Below, piece after piece: positions 43,639 through 52,651 of a stretch of DNA of 64,000 bases. The notes below the pieces were generated by a model that made no database searches, was not told the DNA's origin, and saw nothing but the letters and a program-made list of their open reading frames with translations. The translations under genes and the position numbers were made by a program. The number at the start of each line of letters is the position of its first letter. Within the stretch, counting starts at the first letter, position 1. Origin of the DNA: Mucilaginibacter sp. KACC 22063 (lineage in GTDB: Bacteria > Bacteroidota > Bacteroidia > Sphingobacteriales > Sphingobacteriaceae); assembly GCF_028736115.1 (NCBI RefSeq), contig NZ_CP117877.1, positions 868,001-932,000 on the forward strand, written 5' to 3'.

Positions 43639-45591
43639 ATGACCCTAAATTCCAAAAAGTTTTTTCTTTGCACGGCTTTTTCATTGTTATTTCTTAACGC
43701 CTTTGCGCAATGGGAAATATTCACAAAAAAGTTTGAAAAAAAGGTAATCTATGATGTTTTATCAGCTTATCGCCCAGCTGAGTTTACTGGTGGTTATACT
43801 TTTTTTGGCCCAACCGCAACTTTAAATGAAAATATTGTATCTAAAGGTCTTGAGCTTGGCGATAAAGAGGTAACTAAACCCGCTACCGGTGTTTTACAAA
43901 AAGCATTTTTGTTAAAAAATATACCTGTTGTAAATATTAAAACAGATGCTGTTTACTTAAACATCTGTACAGATAATATAAAGGCTTATAATATATCTAT
44001 AGAAGATAAAACCGGGCATAAATATAATAAGGAGTATACAATAGCTGATGATGGTTATCAAGTACCTGTACAAAATCTTCTTTCAGATTTCCGTAAGCTA
44101 TCTACGGATGAAATTAAGAGTTTCCCCAATTCTGATTATTTACAATTTGAGAAACTTACGTTTACATTAACTAAGAGAGATGCTAAACGCAGCGCAAAAT
44201 TCACGATCGGAGAGTGTGCATTTTTAAAAGATTCGGTGATGGATGTTCCTGCCAGGGGGTACTTCTTTTACCAGGTAACAGGAAATGATCAAAATAAGGC
44301 AAATAACTATACTACTGACAATGTTGGAAACTCATATCCAATATTAAGTTTTACCATATTTCGTGATTTAAATTCACAGGCATTTAGTTTCATTCCTAAA
44401 ACCAAAGAAGATGATAAGCTAAAAGATCAGACGCTACAGCTTATAAAATTCATCATAAGTAAGTATCCGTACTACAATGAAAGACGAATAAATAAAGACC
44501 AGATAGATCATTGTTTGGATAGCGTCATTTCGTCAAAGCATGGGTTTAATCAAAAGCTCGCATATATTGACAGCCTTGTTAATAATTTCTCTGACGGACA
44601 CTTTTATTTTGAAAAAAAACAGATCCCGGTTTTATCAGGGCCTGTATTTATTAAAGAAATCGGCGGAGAGCTATTAATTACAGGAGTTTTAGATCCGAAA
44701 CTAAAAGAACAATTAAATCTGGGTGCTATAGTTACAAAGGTTGACAATGTACCGGTTAATAAATTGATTGACTCATTAATGCGCTTGCGCCATTATGGAC
44801 AATCTACAGATCGCCGTAACCAGGTGATATCAAGGCTGCTTTATAAAACAGTTTCAGACTCTACGCTTATTACTGTAACTGATCAGGGTAAAGAAAAAAG
44901 TGCGAAGTGGTTTTACAATAAAAAAGTAGTTATTCCATCTAATTTCAAACCGGTTGATCAGGATTTCAAAATCTACAATAACTGGGCTTATTACAGATTG
45001 AACGTATGGGGCGCAGGAGATTGGATTACCTTTTACAATCACAGAGATCAACTGAAAAAAAGTAAAGGGGTAATTTTTGATTTAAGAGGGAATAGTGGTG
45101 GTTTAGAAGTAGAGGCTTACAAAATATTTTCTTGCTTTTTAGAAAGATCGACAACTGTTACGCATAGTATGTATGCTTTTGATGATTCAAAATCAGTTCA
45201 TGGTTCAAATATAGCTCTGCCAAATGCCTATCTCAACCTTTCAAAAAAGCCTGTTATAATTTTAATAGATAATAAAACGGCTTGTGCATCAGAGATTTTT
45301 ATCAGCGTTATGAAGAATAACTGTCATGCGTTAATAGTAGGCAATGAACGTACATCAGGGGCTTATGCAAGTGGTGAATATTTTTATTTGCCTTATAACA
45401 TTGTTTTTAAAACCAATGTGCTTAATAAATTTTACCCACCGGGAGAAGAAAATAGTATAGAGTTTAAAGGCCTTGAACCTGATGTATATGTTCCTTTTTA
45501 TAGTTATAAGGATTTATATCCCTATGAAGATAAAGTGATGCAGATGGCGCTTAGGATAGCCGAAGCAGGTCAAAAGGCCACTTACCCTTGA
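43639..45591 (+). CDS. Periplasmic S41-family peptidase of the peptide operon
   Basis: A 650-residue exported protein with a signal peptide (1-24, ending FLNAFAQ). Residues about 25-270 have no recognised family. A PDZ-like part (about 330-400) precedes the S41 catalytic domain: GVIFDLRGNSGGLE, then the nucleophile S551 in KTACASEIF. The CtpA-type lysine box (TFGKG) reads TSGAYAS here, so this belongs to the IRBP/tricorn-like branch or has altered catalysis. It opens the operon, 55 bp before the precursor gene. It could trim the exported peptide, degrade it as self-protection, or process a target. Confidence 0.85.
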   Translation: MTLNSKKFFLCTAFSLLFLNAFAQWEIFTKKFEKKVIYDVLSAYRPAEFTGGYTFFGPTATLNENIVSKGLELGDKEVTKPATGVLQKAFLLKNIPVVNIKTDAVYLNICTDNIKAYNISIEDKTGHKYNKEYTIADDGYQVPVQNLLSDFRKLSTDEIKSFPNSDYLQFEKLTFTLTKRDAKRSAKFTIGECAFLKDSVMDVPARGYFFYQVTGNDQNKANNYTTDNVGNSYPILSFTIFRDLNSQAFSFIPKTKEDDKLKDQTLQLIKFIISKYPYYNERRINKDQIDHCLDSVISSKHGFNQKLAYIDSLVNNFSDGHFYFEKKQIPVLSGPVFIKEIGGELLITGVLDPKLKEQLNLGAIVTKVDNVPVNKLIDSLMRLRHYGQSTDRRNQVISRLLYKTVSDSTLITVTDQGKEKSAKWFYNKKVVIPSNFKPVDQDFKIYNNWAYYRLNVWGAGDWITFYNHRDQLKKSKGVIFDLRGNSGGLEVEAYKIFSCFLERSTTVTHSMYAFDDSKSVHGSNIALPNAYLNLSKKPVIILIDNKTACASEIFISVMKNNCHALIVGNERTSGAYASGEYFYLPYNIVFKTNVLNKFYPPGEENSIEFKGLEPDVYVPFYSYKDLYPYEDKVMQMALRIAEAGQKATYP

Positions 45592-45646
45592 TATATCATG
45601 CATGTATATATATAATTAATTATTTAACCCTTAAATTTTAAAAATC

Positions 45647-45853
45647 ATGAACGAGCAAAAAAAAGTACGCGAGTTGATCAAACCACAAAGAGTTGATCAA
45701 AATGAGTTGAATGGTGGTTTAAATCAAAGCCTGGTAGTACCATATTGTGGTAGTGGTTATTCATCTGGACAAACTACAAGTTGTGCTTCTGGCTATTCTA
45801 GCAATGCATGGTGTGTAAGCACCCCTACACCAGAAGATGACGTGCTATTTTAG
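45647..45853 (+). CDS. Putative RiPP precursor peptide with GG leader
   Basis: A 68-residue peptide. Residues 1-24 form a charged leader ending LNGG (G23-G24), the double-glycine context typical of Bacteroidota natural-product precursors. The 44-residue core has three Cys (C34, C46, C56), three Tyr, one Trp (W55), and many Ser/Thr/Gly. It contains an imperfect internal repeat, C34-GSGYSSG and C46-ASGYSSN, and ends in an acidic EDDVLF. It sits between the exported protease and the radical SAM maturase, in the standard precursor position. No known precursor family was recognised with certainty. Confidence 0.76.
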   Translation: MNEQKKVRELIKPQRVDQNELNGGLNQSLVVPYCGSGYSSGQTTSCASGYSSNAWCVSTPTPEDDVLF

Positions 45854-45863
45854 AAATTAAATC

Positions 45864-45895
45864 GAAGTCATTACAGAAAGCTCTGTAATGACTTC
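45864..45895. terminator. Hairpin between precursor and maturase genes
   Basis: GAAGTCATTACAGA and TCTGTAATGACTTC pair perfectly (14 bp) over AAGC, 10 bp after the precursor stop. There is no T-tract. It probably acts as a partial terminator or 3'-end stabiliser, so that more precursor than enzyme is made. Confidence 0.8.
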
Positions 45896-45938
45896 TTAGC
45901 TTGTACTTACTACCTGTCACAAATTTAAATCAATTAGC

Positions 45939-47384
45939 ATGCTTCCGGATCTTAAACTCAGCTATTACAATTTCGCCATCCCATACCCGTCGAGAAATAT
46001 TTATATCATATATAACTCATTCTCAAATGCCATGATAGAGCTTGATTGGGAAACAGGATTAATGCTTTCAAAGCTCAATAGCATGGAAATTCATTATTTG
46101 GATACCAATGTGATTGATACGTTGATTTATAACGGAATGATCATATCCAAAAACATTGATGAATTTGATGCCGTGGCTGAAAGGGCAAATTCAAACAGAG
46201 AGATATGTGAGCAGTCGGACACTCTTTTTATGGTCATATCACCAACAAATACCTGCAACATGAATTGTCCGTACTGTTATCAGGGTGATAAGACCCCTAC
46301 AAATTCTGATACCAAATATCTCGGTGAAGAAAATATGGAGGCTTTAAAGAAAATGATTGCAAAGGTAGTTTATGAACCGCACGCAACGCCAATAACTAAA
46401 ATAAGGATAGAGTGGTTTGGTGGGGAGCCTTTGATCAGAAAAAAAGTAATTGAAGAGTTCTCTGATTTTGTTATCAACCTGGCAACAGCGAATAATATCG
46501 ATTATAGAGCCAGTATTATAACAAATGGTACGTTACTGGATGCCAAAACCTATGAGATCCTTGAAAAATGCAAAGTTGAAAACATCCAAATAACAATAGA
46601 TGGAAGTAAAAAAATGCATGACTCTTTGAGATTTTATATTAGTGGGAAAGGTACCTATGATAAGATTATGGAAAATCTTGCTTTAATGCCGCCTGATAAA
46701 TTTAAAGTTACCATCCGTATTAATGGTGATAAGGCAGTTTTTGATAATCTGGATGAAATGTTCAACGATTTTGAAGAGAACGGGCTTTGGCCACAGCGTG
46801 CAAACGAAATTAATTATGAGTGGGCGCCCAAGTTTTACAATTTCCTGGGTTATAACCAGGATAAGGATGTTTATTATACCAGTTATCAATACCAAAAGTC
46901 AAAAGAAGATTTTGCCCTTTTGAAGTTGAAAAAGTACAACGAATGGGCCAATAAAAATGGGTTTAAAAACAAAAAGCTGAGGGTGGCTTATCCAAGTTTT
47001 GCAGAGTTTTATTGCGGAACAGTTGAAAGCCCTAACTCCATATCTGTAGATGACGGAGGATATCTTCATAAATGCTATAATACCATTAACGATAAAAGTC
47101 ATAGAACGCAGCATGTTACCGATTTTGATCCGTATGGGTCGGGGATGGATCATTATAAAAAGTTTGATAAGACTAAAGCAGCAGATTGTAGGACTTGCAA
47201 AGTTTTACCAATATGTGAGGAAAGTTGTAACATGCGTTTTGTCTCAAACGCAGAAAGTAAAGTTTGCTCTGGGTGGAAATATTTTATGGATGAAAGGATT
47301 GTTGCTATTTATGAACAAAGCTTTTCTACAGATGAAACCGAAAAAATTATAGCATCCCGTACTGGTAGTGTTGAAACATGCTGA
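45939..47384 (+). CDS. Radical SAM/SPASM peptide maturase
   Basis: A 481-residue radical SAM enzyme with the cluster motif C106-x3-C110-x2-C113 (CNMNCPYC). The C-terminal SPASM domain has all seven cysteines: C359 and C379, then C417-x2-C420-x5-C426-x3-C430, and C443. Such enzymes make thioether or carbon-carbon crosslinks in ribosomal peptides, and the three core cysteines of the upstream precursor are the natural substrates. Residues 1-90 precede the barrel and may be a leader-recognition segment; no clear PqqD fold was seen. The stop overlaps the next gene's start by 7 bp. Confidence 0.94.
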   Translation: MLPDLKLSYYNFAIPYPSRNIYIIYNSFSNAMIELDWETGLMLSKLNSMEIHYLDTNVIDTLIYNGMIISKNIDEFDAVAERANSNREICEQSDTLFMVISPTNTCNMNCPYCYQGDKTPTNSDTKYLGEENMEALKKMIAKVVYEPHATPITKIRIEWFGGEPLIRKKVIEEFSDFVINLATANNIDYRASIITNGTLLDAKTYEILEKCKVENIQITIDGSKKMHDSLRFYISGKGTYDKIMENLALMPPDKFKVTIRINGDKAVFDNLDEMFNDFEENGLWPQRANEINYEWAPKFYNFLGYNQDKDVYYTSYQYQKSKEDFALLKLKKYNEWANKNGFKNKKLRVAYPSFAEFYCGTVESPNSISVDDGGYLHKCYNTINDKSHRTQHVTDFDPYGSGMDHYKKFDKTKAADCRTCKVLPICEESCNMRFVSNAESKVCSGWKYFMDERIVAIYEQSFSTDETEKIIASRTGSVETC

Positions 47385-49186
47385 AGGTTGGTATCATAGA
47401 TAGTGGAATTAATACTTCTGAATTAGAATATAATGGATACCCACCTACAGGGATCTGCATTTCAAAAGATAATGCAGGCAATCTTATATATTCTGATGAA
47501 GATCTTAATGATTACCTTAATCATGGTACTGTTTGCGCTAAAATAATTTACTCGTATTTAAGAGACACAGAATTATTTATTGTTAAAATTTTTGATAAGG
47601 CTCCGTTTGCAGACGAGGAGATTTTAACACAAGCTATTAAAAGGTGCCTTGACGAAAAAGTTGACGCTATTAACGTAAGCCTGGGCATACAATCAGAAGT
47701 AATTAGTGATGAATTAATAAATGCCTGTGATATGGCATATAGCATGAATATTCCCATTGTTGCGGCTAGCCATAATGATAATAAAGTTTCTTTTCCTGCC
47801 TATTATCCAAAGGTTTTGGGGGTTGGAGATTGGGAAAACTCATATGCTAATAAATTAAAATATATAAAAGGTTCTCCGATTGATTTTTTCATAAATGGAG
47901 AATTTGACATGGGTAACATGCACTTTCATGGAAGTAGTTTTGCCTGTCCTAAAATAACCGGAGAAGTTTTAAATATTCTTCACAAAAATGGAAAGCTCAG
48001 CATAGAAGAGATCAAGAAGAAGTTAATAAAACAAGCTGAAAAAGGCTCTTTATCGAAGTTGTTTATCCGTAAGGAATATGCCTATCAAACCATGTCTGAG
48101 TTTGATAAAGAAAACCTGCTATGGCTTGATAATAAATATTTTCATAAGGAATTAAAATTTAAGCCGATCTCAAGTCTTTTGGTTGTGCCGCTGTATGGCA
48201 GGAATTTTAAATTTCTTGAAAAAGTTGACCTTGATTATTTAAATAATACATTTTCCATATTACAGCACGAAGAAAGTTTTGAGCAATACCATATCCCTAA
48301 ATGCCTTTCAAACAAACAGGAGTGGCAAATATTTGATACCGTAGCATTTGGCCATATTAATAGTAAGATTAGCCTGTATAATGAGAGAGATATTATAGAT
48401 GAGATAAAGGAATTGGTAAAAAGCGGAAAAAATTTCATGGTGTTTGACGATACTACATTTGATGTATTGTCTGCTATCAAAAAGGAATTAGCAGCAAGTA
48501 TTGAAATTTACTACCCTGAAATCAATAGAAAAACATTGAATGACTTTGAGAAATTCAAGTACCTGCAGTCATTCAAAACACCACTCATTTCAGTTGTTGG
48601 AGTCGGTATACAAGAGGTGGTTTCTGTTCAATGTTATATATATAAGATATTAAAAAGCGCAGGCTATGCAGTGGAGTATATAGCACCTGTTCCAGAAGGG
48701 GAACTTACCGGAGCATGTTTCTCTTACCCGCTTATGCATACCAATATGGTAGACTTAAAGTCAGATCAAAAAGTAAGATTTTTAAAATACCTGCTTAAAG
48801 CAATCCAAGCCTTTAAAAGCCCTGATATTGTGATCACCGGTAGTGTAACAAGTGTAATTCCTAATACTATTAATTCAAATGGGAATTGGGGTGAGCTGAT
48901 TGATTTTTTGTGCGGGACCCAACCAGATGGTTTAATTGTATCAGTTTATGCAACTGATACCTATGAAGCTATTATAAATAATATAAAAGTGATAAAGTGC
49001 TATACCCAAGCCCAGGTTTTATGCATTTTATTTATGGAGAGGTGTGACAATATTTCGTCTGAACAAATGGAGGCGCTGAAAGAAGAAACCGGATGCTTAT
49101 TGTTTTTTGATGATCCTGAAATCGATCTTAAAATAAAAGAAGAAGTGGTTGAATTTTTTACCACGGAAAGTAATGTTTTGATGTAG
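47378..49186 (+). CDS. Cytoplasmic S8 subtilisin-like protease with unknown C-terminal domain
   Basis: A 602-residue protein without signal peptide. Residues 1-200 are a compact subtilisin domain with the full triad: D8 (GIIDSG), H49 (LNHGT) and S187 (HGSSFACP), plus N133 in the oxyanion-hole position. There is no propeptide. Residues about 210-600 hold an alpha/beta region with VVGVGIQEVVSVQCYIYKIL and IVITGSVTSVIPN; I do not recognise the family, although it has a DUF1611-like look. Subtilisins process precursors in cyanobactin pathways, so this is the best leader protease here. It is coupled to the maturase by overlap and lies 2 bp before the ABC gene. Confidence 0.86.
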   Translation: MLKVGIIDSGINTSELEYNGYPPTGICISKDNAGNLIYSDEDLNDYLNHGTVCAKIIYSYLRDTELFIVKIFDKAPFADEEILTQAIKRCLDEKVDAINVSLGIQSEVISDELINACDMAYSMNIPIVAASHNDNKVSFPAYYPKVLGVGDWENSYANKLKYIKGSPIDFFINGEFDMGNMHFHGSSFACPKITGEVLNILHKNGKLSIEEIKKKLIKQAEKGSLSKLFIRKEYAYQTMSEFDKENLLWLDNKYFHKELKFKPISSLLVVPLYGRNFKFLEKVDLDYLNNTFSILQHEESFEQYHIPKCLSNKQEWQIFDTVAFGHINSKISLYNERDIIDEIKELVKSGKNFMVFDDTTFDVLSAIKKELAASIEIYYPEINRKTLNDFEKFKYLQSFKTPLISVVGVGIQEVVSVQCYIYKILKSAGYAVEYIAPVPEGELTGACFSYPLMHTNMVDLKSDQKVRFLKYLLKAIQAFKSPDIVITGSVTSVIPNTINSNGNWGELIDFLCGTQPDGLIVSVYATDTYEAIINNIKVIKCYTQAQVLCILFMERCDNISSEQMEALKEETGCLLFFDDPEIDLKIKEEVVEFFTTESNVLM

Positions 49187-49188
49187 TT

Positions 49189-50928
49189 ATGGAAAGAAAA
49201 ACAATCAGAATATTCTTGTCATATCTATACCCATACTGGTATAAGGAAGTTGGATTGTTTTTATTAATAATAGGCGGAACTGCGGCAAGTTTGGCTTCGC
49301 CTTATTGCTTGAAAATTATTATTGATAAGGTAATTCCGCAAAAGGATTATCGGTCGTTGATACTTATTCTCTTAGGGTTAGTATTTGTATATATTATCAG
49401 GCTTAGCATGAGCTGCTGTTCAGATTATTTAAATACCTGGCTTAGTAATCGGATAGTAAATGATATTAAAATCACATTATTTAAAAATTTAATTAATAAG
49501 CCATATGCCTATTTTGATGAGAATAAACCGGGTGATATAGTTCAGAAAGTAAATAATGAGATACATAAAGTTCAGTACTTTCTAACCAATAGCCTCATCC
49601 GGCTTTTAAATAATGTTTTCTCAATTATAGGCATATCTGTAATGTTATGCATTCTTAACTACAGGCTTTTTTTTGTTTCTATATTGATTTTTCCATTTTC
49701 TATTTTCATAAACAGGTATTCAAATAAAAAAGTAAAATACTTCATAGAAAAGTCCTGTAAGAAGGAGGGGGATATATACAGCTTCTACATTGACAGAATC
49801 AAAAACATAAAACTTATCAAAGGTTTTAATGCGCTGAACAATGAAATGCGTTTACTTACAACCGAGTTAAACAATATTTTCTCTTTATACCTTAAAACAT
49901 CTCTCTACTCCTCAATCAGCGGTAATGCAGCAACCTTTTTTGTTGCTTTAGGCCCAATTATAGTGCTGGCTTATGGTGGTCATCTTGTTATTTCAGGGCT
50001 GCTGTCAATAGGTTCAGTAGTTGCTTTTATTCAGTATATGAACAGAGTGTATTCTCCATCAAATGATATGGTTTCACTTTATTTAGAATATGTAAAAGCT
50101 AAGGTGTCTATGAACAGAATTCAGGATCTGTTAGAGGTAACTGAAAATACGCAAAATCAGCACCATATAACACTCAGTGAAATTGATACCATTTCTTTTA
50201 ATAATGTAAGCTTTGGTTATGATGAAAACAAAGTTATAGAAGGGTTCAATATAGAACTGAGACGGGGGATGAGGTATGGTTTCGTTGGCTTAAGTGGTTC
50301 TGGGAAAAGTACATTGATAAAGTTGCTTGGAAAGTTTTATGATGTAGAAAAAGGGAGTATCATAGTTAATGATAGTTTAAAAATCAATGATATAAGCAAT
50401 TTTAGTTGGAATGAAAGCGTCACAATTGTTCATCAAGAACCTCTTATTTTAATTGAAACTGTAAAAGATAATCTTTTATATGGTAATCCTGATGCAAGTG
50501 AAGATGACCTTTGGAGTGTGCTTAAATTTGTACAGCTTGCAGATTTCATAAAGAAAATGCCTTTACAACTTGATACCTTAATTGGTGAAGGAGGTATTAA
50601 TCTGTCAGGCGGCCAGTTACAGCAAGTTGCTTTAGCCCGGGCTTTGTTAAAAAAATCTAAAATGTTGATACTCGATGAAGCAACATCGGCAATTGATTCT
50701 TTTAAAGAGGATAATATCTTGCGAAATCTTCGCGAACATTTTAATGATAAAATTATCCTGTCAATTAGCCATCGATTGAGCTCCATTAAAGATTTTGATG
50801 AAATTATTCTTTTAGAAGATGGTAAAATAGTTGAAAAAGGTGCTCATGATGATTTGTTAAATCTAAAAGGCAGCTATTACTCTTTATTTGAAAGTCAGCT
50901 CAATACTGCAAGGGCATCCGTTTATTAA
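49189..50928 (+). CDS. ABC exporter of the peptide operon (no C39 domain)
   Basis: A 579-residue half-transporter with six N-terminal membrane helices (about 20-300) and a fused nucleotide-binding domain. Walker A is GLSGSGKST (367-375), Q-loop HQEPL, signature LSGGQ (472-476), Walker B/D-loop ILDEATSAID, and H-loop SISHRLS. The protein begins directly with the membrane domain and has no C39 peptidase, so leader removal must be done by another enzyme, probably the S8 protease encoded just upstream. No HlyD-type adaptor is encoded in the island. Confidence 0.95.
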   Translation: MERKTIRIFLSYLYPYWYKEVGLFLLIIGGTAASLASPYCLKIIIDKVIPQKDYRSLILILLGLVFVYIIRLSMSCCSDYLNTWLSNRIVNDIKITLFKNLINKPYAYFDENKPGDIVQKVNNEIHKVQYFLTNSLIRLLNNVFSIIGISVMLCILNYRLFFVSILIFPFSIFINRYSNKKVKYFIEKSCKKEGDIYSFYIDRIKNIKLIKGFNALNNEMRLLTTELNNIFSLYLKTSLYSSISGNAATFFVALGPIIVLAYGGHLVISGLLSIGSVVAFIQYMNRVYSPSNDMVSLYLEYVKAKVSMNRIQDLLEVTENTQNQHHITLSEIDTISFNNVSFGYDENKVIEGFNIELRRGMRYGFVGLSGSGKSTLIKLLGKFYDVEKGSIIVNDSLKINDISNFSWNESVTIVHQEPLILIETVKDNLLYGNPDASEDDLWSVLKFVQLADFIKKMPLQLDTLIGEGGINLSGGQLQQVALARALLKKSKMLILDEATSAIDSFKEDNILRNLREHFNDKIILSISHRLSSIKDFDEIILLEDGKIVEKGAHDDLLNLKGSYYSLFESQLNTARASVY

Positions 50929-50961
50929 CCTTAATGATTTGTATTTACTGCGCTTATAAAT

Positions 50962-52644
50962 ATGAAAATTATTCAAACATTGTGGACTAAACCGGGGCTC
51001 GACGCAGGCTGGATTGATAAACAATTTCATTTTTTCTCCTGGGCATTAAGCTGTCTTCAATTAAGAAAGTTTTATAATGATGTTGAGCTTTATACCGATC
51101 AACTTGGTAAGCATCTTTTGATAGATATTTTTAAACTTCCCTATACGAAGGTGCATTTGACACTTGATGATTTTAATTATTCAAGTAAGCTATGGTCAGC
51201 ACCTAAGTTATTGTCTTATAGCCTTCAGGAAGACCCTTTTCTTCATGTTGATGGAGACATTTTTATTTTTAGTCCATTCAATAAAAAACGGTTAGATCAC
51301 GGCCTGGTCTACCAGAACAAGGAGATAGAATCGGGTAGTAATGAATTTTACAAAAAAATATTCCTTGAAGTCCTTGCGCTATCTGAAGATAAGTCCAAAC
51401 TACCTAAATGGATTCAAAATGCATCTTTAAATAATATTGAAGCATTAAACGCAGGGGTGCTTGGCGGTAATAATATTGCTTATTTTAAAAAACTGGGTGA
51501 GCTGGCATTTGACTTTTTTGACAATCACAGTGCTTTAATAAATAATATGCGAAATCCTTCTTATGCAACATTTATTGCTGAACAGGTATTAGCATCGATA
51601 CTGCTGAAAGAACAGGAAATTGATCACATGGGGTTGTTTACTACAAATTATGTAGTTGGGCCACTTGAAGTATTTGAAAATAATAACAAAGAAGAACGGC
51701 TTCAAAATGTGGATGTTCACGCTTTATGGTCATCAGACAACCCAACTCCCTTCACTTATTTTAGTTTAGATCATTTTGGCATATCGCCATTTGGCCGGCA
51801 ATATGTGCATCTGCTTGGCGCTAACAAAAAAGCGGTATTCTCATGCAGCTTGGCAGCTAAAAGGCTTTTGATCGATTACCCTGAATATTATTACAGGATT
51901 AAAGAATATTTTACACATGAGGGTGCTAAAAATAAAAGGCAGTCAAATGTTTTGCAGCCTGCATTTGCAGAAGTTCAAATTGAAGAAGATAATAAATTCA
52001 ATACACTGAAGCATAAAGTTAATAATCTGAGTTGCAGAAAAATATTTGACCGAACCATCTTTTTGTATGAAACTCTTACAGGTCAATATCTAAAAACTTA
52101 CAATAATATTGAGTTTTTTATTAGCGATTTTGACAGGATTTTACAAGAGCTTGAAGGGATTGACCGGGCGCGGATAGAGGATGTTTTTAATTTGGAAAAA
52201 ACAAGATACTACCTTGCAATTAATTCCCCTGATGATGAATACCTCGAATATCTTGAAAATATCGCGGCTGAATCTATAAAAAAAATCTATGATATCTCTC
52301 AGCCTGATATAAACAGCTTTAGGTTTGAGGTGAACAAATTTTCAAGAGTTATTTCAACAAAATGGAATTGGGTTGATCACAGATCTTTTAAAAAAGAGAG
52401 TGTTCCGGCATGCGCAAAAGAAACGCTGATTTTAATAGATGTTACAACTAAAAGCCTGATAGAACTTGAACTGACAAAATTTAATGAAATTGTTCTGTAT
52501 GCATTTTCAACAGAAGCTACCTATTCTAAGGCTGTTGATAAAGCTTTGGAAATTGTTGAGCTACAAAACCTCGAAGACTTTCAAATACATTTCTTTCAAT
52601 GTGTAGTGTACCTAATTACAGCCGGTGTTTTACTTATTAAATAA
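50962..52644 (+). CDS. GT-A-like (DUF6734-like) protein of the peptide operon
   Basis: A 560-residue cytoplasmic protein. The N-terminal 300 residues resemble a GT-A glycosyltransferase fold: IIQTLWTKPG, FSWALSCLQLRKFYNDVELYTD, and the metal-binding D97-G-D99 in PFLHVDGDIFIF. I associate this with the Bacteroidota family DUF6734, which, from memory, occurs near peptide-maturase genes. The C-terminal 250 residues are helical and unrecognised. It could glycosylate the Ser/Thr-rich core, or the domain could serve as a docking module. It ends 7 bp before the halogenase gene. Confidence 0.65.
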   Translation: MKIIQTLWTKPGLDAGWIDKQFHFFSWALSCLQLRKFYNDVELYTDQLGKHLLIDIFKLPYTKVHLTLDDFNYSSKLWSAPKLLSYSLQEDPFLHVDGDIFIFSPFNKKRLDHGLVYQNKEIESGSNEFYKKIFLEVLALSEDKSKLPKWIQNASLNNIEALNAGVLGGNNIAYFKKLGELAFDFFDNHSALINNMRNPSYATFIAEQVLASILLKEQEIDHMGLFTTNYVVGPLEVFENNNKEERLQNVDVHALWSSDNPTPFTYFSLDHFGISPFGRQYVHLLGANKKAVFSCSLAAKRLLIDYPEYYYRIKEYFTHEGAKNKRQSNVLQPAFAEVQIEEDNKFNTLKHKVNNLSCRKIFDRTIFLYETLTGQYLKTYNNIEFFISDFDRILQELEGIDRARIEDVFNLEKTRYYLAINSPDDEYLEYLENIAAESIKKIYDISQPDINSFRFEVNKFSRVISTKWNWVDHRSFKKESVPACAKETLILIDVTTKSLIELELTKFNEIVLYAFSTEATYSKAVDKALEIVELQNLEDFQIHFFQCVVYLITAGVLLIK

Positions 52645-52651
52645 TATTTAT

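Noticed and set aside
43632..43698. Upstream ATG at 43632 as start for the S41 gene
   Set aside because: It is out of frame and closes after about 20 codons; the ATG at 43639 gives a proper signal peptide.
45647..45853. Lanthipeptide precursor
   Set aside because: Cys and Ser/Thr would allow lanthionines, but no LanB/C/M-type dehydratase or cyclase is encoded; the neighbouring maturase is a SPASM radical SAM enzyme.
49189..50928. Bifunctional C39 peptidase/ABC exporter
   Set aside because: The protein begins with the membrane domain at residue 20; there is no N-terminal Cys-His peptidase.
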